Source of the DNA: Nocardia acididurans
GTDB lineage: Bacteria > Actinomycetota > Actinomycetes > Mycobacteriales > Mycobacteriaceae
Length of the DNA stretch: 64,000 bases
Direction of reading: 5' to 3'
Assembly (NCBI RefSeq): GCF_016741815.1
Contig: NZ_JAERRJ010000014.1
Location: 124,001 to 188,000 of the forward strand
Position 1 is the stretch's first letter, and the number at the start of each line of letters is the position of its first letter. Under the pieces are notes generated by a model. The model was not told where the DNA came from. It ran no database searches and saw nothing but the letters and a program-made list of their open reading frames with translations. This document shows, piece after piece, positions 57,625 through 64,000 of the stretch. The position numbers and the translations under genes are program-made.

Positions 57625-60122
57625 AACGCGGTCAGCTACGGATCTACTTGGGAGCGGCCCCCGGCGTGGGGAAGACCTATTCGATGCTGTCGGAAGCACA
57701 GCGGCGCATCGAACGAGGTCGTGACGTGGTGGCCGCGGTGGTGGAGACGCACGGACGGTCCAAGACCGCGCAGCTGCTCGCCGGAATCGAACGGATTCCG
57801 CCGAAGCTGATCGAATACCGCGGCACCACCATGAGCGAACTCGATGTCGACGCGGTGCTGCGGCGCGCCCCGGCCGTGGTGCTGGTGGACGAACTCGCGC
57901 ACACCAACGTGCCGGGCAGCAAGAACGAGAAGCGCTGGCAGGACGTCCTGGAGCTGCTGGACGCCGGCATCGACGTGGTGTCGACGGTCAATGTGCAGCA
58001 TCTGGAAAGCCTCAACGACGTGGTCGAGCAGATCACCGGCGTGGTGCAGCGCGAGACCGTCCCGGACTGGGTGGTGCGCGGCGCGTCCCAGGTGGAACTG
58101 GTCGACATCACGCCGGAAGCGCTGCGGCGCAGGCTCTCCCACGGCAACGTGTACGCCGCCGACAAGGTCGACGCGGCGCTGCGCAACTACTTCCGGCCCG
58201 GAAACCTCACGGCGCTGCGGGAACTCGCGCTGCTGTGGCTGGCCGACCAGGTCGACGCCGCACTGGCCAAATACCGCGAGGATCACAAGATCACCGCCAC
58301 CTGGGAGGCCCGCGAACGAGTCGTGGTGGCCGTCACCGGCGGTCCCGAATCGGAAACCATCGTGCGGCGCGCCAGCCGGATCGCCGCCAAATCCAGTGCC
58401 GAACTGATCGTGGTGCATGTGGTGCGCGGCGACGGCCTGGCCGGAGTGTCCGCGCAGCGGCTGACCCGCCTGCGCGATCTGGCGACCGGTCTCGACGCCA
58501 GCCTGCACAACGTCACCGGTGACGATGTGCCCACCGCGCTACTGGATTTCGCACGGCAGGTGAACGCGACCCAGCTGGTGCTGGGCACATCGCGCCGGTC
58601 ACGCTGGGCCCGCATGCTCGACGAGGGCATCGGCGCGACCGTGGTGCAGAAGTCGGGGAAGATCGACGTGCACATGGTCACCCATGAGGAGTCCGTACAG
58701 AGCTTCCGCTGGTCCGCGCTGGCCCGGCGGGAACGCATGACCTGGTCGTGGTCCGCGGCGCTGCTCGTGCCGACGATCATCTGCCTGGCCAACCTCTGGC
58801 TGGACCGCTGGCTGGATCTCGGCGGCGAGAGCGCGCTGTTCTTCATCGGCGTGATCGCGGTGTCACTGCTCGGCGGTGTCGCCCCGGCCGCGATGGCGGC
58901 GCTGCTGTCCGGCATCCTGCTCAACTGGTTCTTCACCGAACCGCGCTACAGCCTCACCATCGACCAGCTCGACAACTTCCTGACCATCGTGGTGCTGCTG
59001 CTGGTGGCGGTCGCCGTGGCGGCGCTGGTGGATGTGGCGGCCAAGCGAACTCGCGAGGCGCGCAAGGCTTCCCGCCAGGCCGAACTGCTGACCCTGTTCG
59101 CGGGCTCGGTGCTGCACGGCGCGGATCTGCCGGACCTGCTGGAGCGGGCGCGCGAGACCTACGGTCAGGACGCGGTCAGCCTGGTCACCGAGGACGAGGT
59201 GATCGCGTCGGTGGGTGCGAAACCACCGCTGAAAGTGTCCGACGCCGAAACCGCTCTGGAGGCCGGGGACGATATGCACTGGCTGCTGCTCAGCGGCCGG
59301 CAGCTCTCCCCGGCCGACCGGGTCGTACTCGGCGCGGTCGCCAATCAGGCCGCGGGCCTGGTGCGGCAGAAGCAATTGCAGGCCGAAGCCAGTGCGGCCC
59401 AGGCGCTCCTGGAAGCCGACAAACTGCGGCGCGCCCTGTTGTCGGCGGTCAGCCACGATCTGCGCACGCCATTGGCCGGCGCCAAGGCGGCGGTCTCGAG
59501 TCTGCGCAGCGACGATGTGGAGTTCTCGCCCGAGGACACCGCCGAACTGCTGGAGACCATCGAGGAGTCGGTGGATCAGCTCACAGCGCTGGTCGGCAAT
59601 CTGCTCGACTCGTCGCGGCTCATGGTGGGCGTGATCCAGCCGCAGGTGCGGCGGGTCTACCTCGACGAGGTGGTCCATCACGCGCTGATGAGCATGGGCA
59701 CCCGCGGGCTGCGGCGCACCGCCCGCAACCGGGTCAAGGTGGAGGTCGACGCCATCTCGGTGCGCGCCGATCCGGGCCTGCTGGAGCGGGTGCTGGCCAA
59801 TCTGATCGATAATGCGGTGCGGTACTCCCCCGGCGACGAACCGATCCGGGTGGCCGCCGAACGCACCGGCAATCGGGTGTCGGTCACGGTCATGGACACC
59901 GGCCGTGGCGTACCTTCCGGTATGGAGGACCAGCTGTTCGAACCGTTCCAGCGTCTCGGCGATCGGGACAACTCGACCGGCGTGGGCCTGGGGCTGTCGG
60001 TGGTGAAGGGGTTCGTGGAAGCAATGGGCGGCACCGTGCACGCGGAGCCGACCCCGGGCGGAGGGTTGACAATGGTGATCGACCTACCGGCCGACACCGA
60101 AGAGGAACAGGAGATCGGGTGA
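57621..60122 (+). CDS. kdpD: Osmosensitive K+ channel sensor histidine kinase KdpD
   Basis: A sensor kinase of 833 residues controlling the Kdp pump. The N-terminal KdpD domain has Walker A GAAPGVGKTYSML (residues 11-23) and VVLVDELAHTNVPGSKNEKR. A universal-stress-like domain follows (RVVVAVTGGPESETIVRRAS), then four clustered membrane helices (about residues 372-475), and the kinase core with His612 (AVSHDLRTPLAGAKAAV), N box (LANLIDNAVRYSP) and G boxes (DTGRGVPSGM; GVGLGLSVVKGF). All motifs look intact. It overlaps kdpE by the GTGA arrangement. Confidence 0.96.
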   Translation: MKRGQLRIYLGAAPGVGKTYSMLSEAQRRIERGRDVVAAVVETHGRSKTAQLLAGIERIPPKLIEYRGTTMSELDVDAVLRRAPAVVLVDELAHTNVPGSKNEKRWQDVLELLDAGIDVVSTVNVQHLESLNDVVEQITGVVQRETVPDWVVRGASQVELVDITPEALRRRLSHGNVYAADKVDAALRNYFRPGNLTALRELALLWLADQVDAALAKYREDHKITATWEARERVVVAVTGGPESETIVRRASRIAAKSSAELIVVHVVRGDGLAGVSAQRLTRLRDLATGLDASLHNVTGDDVPTALLDFARQVNATQLVLGTSRRSRWARMLDEGIGATVVQKSGKIDVHMVTHEESVQSFRWSALARRERMTWSWSAALLVPTIICLANLWLDRWLDLGGESALFFIGVIAVSLLGGVAPAAMAALLSGILLNWFFTEPRYSLTIDQLDNFLTIVVLLLVAVAVAALVDVAAKRTREARKASRQAELLTLFAGSVLHGADLPDLLERARETYGQDAVSLVTEDEVIASVGAKPPLKVSDAETALEAGDDMHWLLLSGRQLSPADRVVLGAVANQAAGLVRQKQLQAEASAAQALLEADKLRRALLSAVSHDLRTPLAGAKAAVSSLRSDDVEFSPEDTAELLETIEESVDQLTALVGNLLDSSRLMVGVIQPQVRRVYLDEVVHHALMSMGTRGLRRTARNRVKVEVDAISVRADPGLLERVLANLIDNAVRYSPGDEPIRVAAERTGNRVSVTVMDTGRGVPSGMEDQLFEPFQRLGDRDNSTGVGLGLSVVKGFVEAMGGTVHAEPTPGGGLTMVIDLPADTEEEQEIG

Positions 60123-60823
60123 GCGACGCGGCCCCGGCGCCGACCAAAGTGCTCGTGGTCGACGACGAACCACAGATTCTGCGTGCCCTGCGCATCAATC
60201 TGTCGGTGCGCGGATACGAGGTGACGACCGCCGCCAATGGGGCGGCGGCATTGCGCGCGGCGGCGGAGAAACACCCCGACGTGGTCGTGCTGGACCTCGG
60301 CCTGCCCGATATGGACGGCATCGAAGTGCTTGCCGGACTGCGCGGTTGGTCGACGGCGCCGGTGATCGTGCTCTCGGCGCGCACCGACTCCTCGGACAAG
60401 GTCGAAGCGCTGGACGCGGGCGCGGACGACTATGTGACCAAACCCTTCGGCATGGACGAACTGCTGGCCCGGCTGCGCGCGGCCGTGCGGCGGGCCGCCG
60501 CCAACGCGGACACCTCCGCCGAACCGGTGATCGAAACCGATTCCTTCACAGTCGATCTCGCCGCCAAGAAGGTCACCAAACACGGCCGGGACGTGCACCT
60601 CACCCCGACCGAGTGGGGCATGCTGGAGATGCTGGTGCGCAATCGCGGCAAGCTGGTGGGGCGGCGCGAGATCCTGCGCGAGGTGTGGGGGCCGTCCTAC
60701 GCCACCGAAACCCATTACCTGCGTGTGTATCTCGCGCAGTTGCGGCGCAAACTCGAGGACGACCCGTCACAGCCGAAGCATCTGCTGACCGAGGCAGGGA
60801 TGGGATACCGGTTCCAGGTCTGA
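60119..60823 (+). CDS. kdpE: Response regulator KdpE
   Basis: An OmpR/PhoB-type response regulator of 234 residues. The receiver has the acidic pair Asp15-Asp16 (VLVVDDEPQ), phospho-acceptor Asp59 (VVVLDLGLPDMDG) and Lys in VTKPFGMDEL. The winged-helix domain (LTPTEWGMLEMLVRNRGKLV; YATETHYLRVYLAQLRRKLE) is complete. The GTG start overlaps the kdpD stop. It should activate kdpFABC, located about 17 kb away on the opposite strand. It ends 5 bp from the stop of the convergent P450 gene. Confidence 0.96.
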   Translation: MSDAAPAPTKVLVVDDEPQILRALRINLSVRGYEVTTAANGAAALRAAAEKHPDVVVLDLGLPDMDGIEVLAGLRGWSTAPVIVLSARTDSSDKVEALDAGADDYVTKPFGMDELLARLRAAVRRAAANADTSAEPVIETDSFTVDLAAKKVTKHGRDVHLTPTEWGMLEMLVRNRGKLVGRREILREVWGPSYATETHYLRVYLAQLRRKLEDDPSQPKHLLTEAGMGYRFQV

Positions 60824-60828
60824 AAACC

Positions 60829-62022
60829 TCAGCGCGACAGCAGGATCGGCAGGGATTTCAGTCCGTTGTTGAGATTGGACCGGATGCGGCGAGCCTCGCC
60901 GATCTGCTCGATGCGCGGGAACCGGCGCAGTAGTTCCTCGAAGAAGACGCGGCCCTCCAGCCGCGCCAGGTGCACGCCCAGGCAGTAGTGCTGGGCGAGG
61001 CCGAAGGACAGGTGCGGGTTGGGGTTTCGGCGGATATCGAAACGCTGCGGCTCGGTGAACACGGCCTCGTCGCGATTGGCCGAGGTGTACCACATGGCCA
61101 CCTTGTCCCCGGCCTTGATCGGGACGCCCCGGATCTCGGTGTCGGCGGTGGCGGTGCGGCGGAAGTAGTGCAGCGGATTGGCGAAACGCAGGATCTCCTC
61201 CACCGCACCGGGAATCAGGGCGGGGTCCGACCGCAGCGCCCGCAGCTGCTCCGGGTGATCCAGCAGCAGGTGCAGTCCCGACGACAGCATGGTTTTGGTG
61301 GTGTCGTTGCCCGCCGTGACCAGCTGGGTGAAGAAGCTCCCGAACTCGATGTCGGACATGGCTTTTCCACCGAACTCGCCGGCCAGGATCAACGAGGTGA
61401 GATCGGCCCGCGGTTCCTCGGTGCGGCGCCGCATGGCGAACTGGATGGCGTAGATCGCCATCTTGGTGATCTCGGCGGTGGCGTCGAAATCGCCGACCAG
61501 ATCCGGATCCTGCTGGCTGGTGGTCTGTTCGGCCCACTGCCGGATATTCGGCCAGTCCTGCGCGGGGATGCCGAACAGCCCGCCCACCACCTGGCTGGGC
61601 AGCACCCCGGCCACATCGTGCACGAATTCGACCTCACCGTCCACGCCGTCCAGCAGCAGGGCGGTCAGTTCCCGCACCCGGTCTTCGAGTTCGCCCATGA
61701 CGCGCGCTTTGAAGTGCTCCGCCAAGGGTTTCCGGTATTCGGTGTGCCGGGGCGGATCCATCATGAGCAGCATGTTCCGCTGCATCTCCAGGCGTTCGGG
61801 CGACTGGTTCTCCAGCACCACGCCCCCGGTCTCGGCCGAGAACAGCAGCGGATTGCGCGCGACGTGCGCCACATCGGCATGCGTGAGGATCGCCCAGTAG
61901 CCGGGTTCACCGGGCATGTCCTGCCAGTACACCGGCTGGGTCCGGCGCAGGTCGGCGAAGATCTCGTGGATCGGACCGTCCACGTAGAGTTCCGGATCGT
62001 AGATATCCATGACCGCGCTCAC
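60829..62022 (-). CDS. Cytochrome P450
   Basis: A bacterial class I P450 of 397 residues. The I helix has LVTAGNDTTKTMLSSGLHLL, the K helix EEILRFANPL (ExxR), and the heme loop FGLAQHYCLGVHLARLEGRV with the proximal Cys347. All core motifs are intact, although the loop has Ala-Gln in place of the common Gly-x. It needs a ferredoxin and reductase, not found in the window. GAGGTG lies 5 bases before the GTG at 62020-62022. The MarR gene just upstream, in the same direction, may regulate it. Substrate unknown; steroids, lipids or secondary metabolites are all possible. Confidence 0.93.
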   Translation of the reverse strand: MSAVMDIYDPELYVDGPIHEIFADLRRTQPVYWQDMPGEPGYWAILTHADVAHVARNPLLFSAETGGVVLENQSPERLEMQRNMLLMMDPPRHTEYRKPLAEHFKARVMGELEDRVRELTALLLDGVDGEVEFVHDVAGVLPSQVVGGLFGIPAQDWPNIRQWAEQTTSQQDPDLVGDFDATAEITKMAIYAIQFAMRRRTEEPRADLTSLILAGEFGGKAMSDIEFGSFFTQLVTAGNDTTKTMLSSGLHLLLDHPEQLRALRSDPALIPGAVEEILRFANPLHYFRRTATADTEIRGVPIKAGDKVAMWYTSANRDEAVFTEPQRFDIRRNPNPHLSFGLAQHYCLGVHLARLEGRVFFEELLRRFPRIEQIGEARRIRSNLNNGLKSLPILLSR

Positions 62023-62137
62023 GGCCCACCTCGGTATTCACTTGCGGGTGTTCGGCTTCCGCTTCGGACGGTAGCCATCGCACGCCGTGTGGACCGCGGT
62101 TCACCGACAATGTCTCAGTGAATGGACATCGCGTCAG

Positions 62138-62563
62138 TCAGGCATAGGGGTCGGTGATCTCCCGCAGCCGGTTCAGCGCCTCCCGCAGGTGGCCCATGCG
62201 GCGGGCGCCCAGGTGTTCGGCCCACTCCTGTTCGACCTGCGCGGCGATCTTATTCGCGTAGTCGGCCATCTCCTGCCCGCGCGCCGACAGCCGGATGAGC
62301 CGGGCGCGGCCGTCGCTGGGATCCGGCACGCGTTCGACGGCCCCGGCCCGTTCCAGCTGGTCGATCAGGAAACTGGCCGTCTGTTTGGTGATCTGCGCGC
62401 GGTCGGCCAGTTCGGTGAGGCGGGTGCCCTCCGGGCCGATCTGCCCCGCCAATCGGCCCTGCGCGGGCGTGATCTCGGCATGTCCGCTCTCGGCAACGCC
62501 TCCTCGCGCACGCTTCCCGCGCTCACCAACTACCGCAATATCCTCTTCGACACCATGGTGCAC
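62138..62563 (-). CDS. MarR-family regulator with replaced N-terminus
   Basis: From about 62495 down to 62138 the minus strand encodes a MarR winged helix: HAEITPAQGRLAGQIGPEGT, RLTELADRAQITKQTASFLI, DQLERAGAVERVPDPSDGRA and RLIRLSARGQEMADYANKIA. The first helix expected in the family (about 35 residues) is absent; upstream the strand is antisense to an isomerase-like remnant. The frame remains open to a GTG at 62563, giving 141 residues with an unnatural start (VHHGVEEDIAVV), so a product is possible but its dimerisation helix is probably lost. A P450 gene follows after 115 bp. Confidence 0.65.
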   Translation of the reverse strand: MHHGVEEDIAVVGERGKRARGGVAESGHAEITPAQGRLAGQIGPEGTRLTELADRAQITKQTASFLIDQLERAGAVERVPDPSDGRARLIRLSARGQEMADYANKIAAQVEQEWAEHLGARRMGHLREALNRLREITDPYA

Positions 62564-62874
62564 GCCCAGGACATGGCAATTCCCTTGGGCCGCACCATCT
62601 CCGTGACCCCGAGGCCGCGGCGGCGGGTGCGGACCGCGCCGTAGAAGTCGGCTGGCCAGTCTGGAACCGCCACAGCCTCGACGGCCTGCACCTGATCGCC
62701 ACCGACGTCCCCTGGCAGTACGGCGCGGGCTCCGAAATCCGCGGCCCCATCCTCGCACTGCTACTCGTAATCACCGGCCGCCCAGCCGGTTTCGCCCACC
62801 TCACCGGCCCCGGCGTCGACCTCCTCACCGCCCGCCTGAGCGCCCCCGCCCCTTCCGCCGACCATCCGCACTGA
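62480..62874 (+). pseudogene. Mycothiol-dependent maleylpyruvate isomerase-like remnant
   Basis: Two frames together resemble the C-terminal half of the DinB/maleylpyruvate isomerase-like mycothiol-dependent family. The first frame reads LTNYRNILFDTMVHAQDMAI and PLGRTISVTP. After loss of one G near 62613 the next frame reads AVEVGWPVWNRHSLDGLHLI, ATDVPWQYGAGSEIRGPILA, LLLVITGRPAGFAHLTGPG and stops at 62874. The HAQD motif holds the metal-ligand histidine, but the N-terminal half with the other ligands is missing, replaced by the opposing MarR gene. The remnant is dead by both truncation and frameshift. Confidence 0.75.
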
Positions 62875-62929
62875 CACGTCACCCCACCCCCTGCTGCACT
62901 CCCGCCCACTCATCGATCACCATGGACCT

Positions 62930-63592
62930 ATGGCACTCGAGGCGATCGTGTTCGACATGGATGGCGTACTGATCGACACCGAACCCGTCTGGGAGGAGGT
63001 CCGCCGCGGCTACATCGACGATCTCGGCGGACGCTGGCTCCCCGACACCCAGGACCGCCTGATGGGCATGAGCACCGGCGAATGGGCCGCCTACCTCAGC
63101 AAAGACCTATTAGACGGCCGGCGCACCCCCGAGGAAGTGGCCACCGACGTCATCGACCGCATGAGCGCCCGCTACGCCGACCACCTCCCCCTCATGCCCG
63201 ACGCCGTGGAAACGGTCCACACCTGCGCCAAGGAATACCCCCTCGGCCTCGCCAGCTCCTCCCCCCGCCGCCTCATCGACGTGGTCCTCGACCACATGGG
63301 CGTCACCGCCCTCTTCCACTCCACGGTCTCCACCGAAGAGGTGGACCGAGGCAAACCAGCCCCCGACGGCTACCTCGCCGTAGCCGCCCTCCTCGGCATC
63401 ACCCCGGAAAACTGCGCCGCCATCGAGGATTCCAGCAACGGCCTCCGCTCCGCCGCCGCAGCCGGCATGACCGTCATCGCCGTCCCCCACCCCCGCTACC
63501 CACCGGCTCCCGACGCCCTCGCCCTGGCCACCCTGGTCTCCCCCACCCTCGCCGAACTCACCCCGAGAGCAATCGCCGCCGTCGTGCGTTGA
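62930..63592 (+). CDS. HAD-superfamily phosphatase (beta-phosphoglucomutase-like)
   Basis: A protein of 220 residues. Motif I is IVFDMDGVLIDTEPVWEEVR (Asp9 nucleophile, Asp11 acid/base), motif II is LASSSPRRLIDVVLD (Ser), the lysine is in EVDRGKPAPDGYL, and motif III is AAIEDSSNGLRSAAAAGM. A helical cap of the C1 type lies between motifs I and II. This is the layout of sugar-phosphate phosphatases and beta-phosphoglucomutases; the exact substrate is unknown. The ATG at 62930 gives the standard start. Confidence 0.9.
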   Translation: MALEAIVFDMDGVLIDTEPVWEEVRRGYIDDLGGRWLPDTQDRLMGMSTGEWAAYLSKDLLDGRRTPEEVATDVIDRMSARYADHLPLMPDAVETVHTCAKEYPLGLASSSPRRLIDVVLDHMGVTALFHSTVSTEEVDRGKPAPDGYLAVAALLGITPENCAAIEDSSNGLRSAAAAGMTVIAVPHPRYPPAPDALALATLVSPTLAELTPRAIAAVVR

Positions 63593-63654
63593 GCCCAGGG
63601 TGACTGCGATGTCGTAGTCCGTGCCGGGCAGGTGGACCGGAATCGCACTGACGT

Positions 63655-63987
63655 TCACGGGAGCAGCAGGCCCCAATAGATCGCCCAGAGTGCGAATCCG
63701 GTTCCACCGCAGACCAATAGCGCCCATCGGATCCGCGCGCCCGTGGTTGCTCCGGTCAGTGTGCGGCGGCTGCGCGCGAGGACAAAGCCCAGCGCTATGA
63801 CCGCGCAGACCGCGACCGATTGCAGGGCGAGCCACGGCAGGGTGCGGCCGAACAGCAGGGGGCCGAACGATGTGGCGCGGGTCATGAGGATGTAGCCGAG
63901 CTGGACGACGGCGCCGATGATTCCGATCATCGCCGCAGCCAGAAGTACTTGCGCGGGACGCGGATTCGGCAAACGCCAGGTCCGCAC
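63655..63987 (-). CDS. Small membrane protein near window edge, 110 aa
   Basis: The protein has three or four hydrophobic helices: VLLAAAMIGIIGAVVQLGYI, LPWLALQSVAVCAVIALGFV and WALLVCGGTGFALWAIYWGL. A GTG at 63985-63987 is the first start seen, but the frame stays open to the window end, so the true start may lie outside. No family is recognised. Confidence 0.6.
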   Translation of the reverse strand: MRTWRLPNPRPAQVLLAAAMIGIIGAVVQLGYILMTRATSFGPLLFGRTLPWLALQSVAVCAVIALGFVLARSRRTLTGATTGARIRWALLVCGGTGFALWAIYWGLLLP

Positions 63988-64000
63988 GAAGCCGGCCAGG

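Noticed and set aside
1..64000. CRISPR array, tRNA, rRNA, complete IS element, prophage
   Set aside because: Reading both strands showed no regularly spaced repeats, no cloverleaf-like or rRNA segments, and no intact transposase or phage structural gene; only one recombinase remnant was found.

Overview
The window looks like chromosomal DNA of a Nocardia-type actinomycete (Mycobacteriales). It is GC-rich throughout, uses many GTG starts, and carries the actinobacterial run smc ... ftsY-amt-glnK-glnD ... ffh ... rpsP on one strand. It also has several TetR/GntR/LysR/MarR/XRE regulators, an acyl-CoA dehydrogenase pair, a P450 and Scr1-type HTH/DUF6879 genes typical of the group. Genus is inferred from gene content, not from a marker gene. 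I see no rRNA, tRNA, CRISPR array, phage or complete insertion sequence.

1-25 kb, mostly minus strand, is the conserved core: rpsP (edge), ffh, glnD, glnK, amt, ftsY and smc. These serve co-translational protein targeting, nitrogen sensing with ammonium uptake, and chromosome condensation. Accessory genes sit between them: two tiny convergent ORFs, a membrane protein with four Cys-rich LppU-like repeats, an amidohydrolase with a divergent GntR regulator, a LysR gene opposite a small zinc-ribbon protein, a DUF2237 protein, membrane proteins, and a decayed patch (16.4-17.85 kb) holding truncated monooxygenase, regulator and resolvase remnants. A TetR with a C-terminal zinc-finger-like tail, an NmrA-like oxidoreductase and a secreted HAD phosphatase follow.

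24-38 kb is metabolic and envelope-related: a Rieske oxygenase-TetR operon with two palindromic operators, a secreted GH43 glycosidase, DUF1707 and membrane proteins, a two-subunit acyl-CoA dehydrogenase pair ended by a strong terminator, an AhpD-like protein, a CBS protein with an ArsB/NhaD-type permease, an AT3-SGNH acyltransferase, and a phosphate-binding-like membrane protein split by a frameshift.

38-61 kb holds the Kdp potassium system in two parts: kdpFABC (minus, preceded by a coupled 27-residue membrane peptide) and kdpDE (plus, about 14 kb away, preceded by a coupled 49-residue membrane peptide). Between them lie a frameshifted giant HEAT-like gene, a secreted S1 protease, a DUF3841 gene, a three-gene DUF6879/Scr1-HTH operon, short-chain dehydrogenases, a lipoprotein, an XRE/MmyB regulator and an acyl-ACP thioesterase-like gene.

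61-64 kb has a P450, a MarR gene joined head-to-head with a truncated mycothiol-dependent maleylpyruvate isomerase-like remnant, a HAD phosphatase and a membrane protein.

The most notable signals are two separate head-to-head double truncations (about 17.4 kb and 62.5 kb), three further single-base frame breaks, small membrane ORFs coupled to both Kdp operons, a TetR-zinc finger fusion carrying a DNA-level repeated motif, the four-fold Cys repeat protein, and the paired operators near 26.15 and 28.27 kb.
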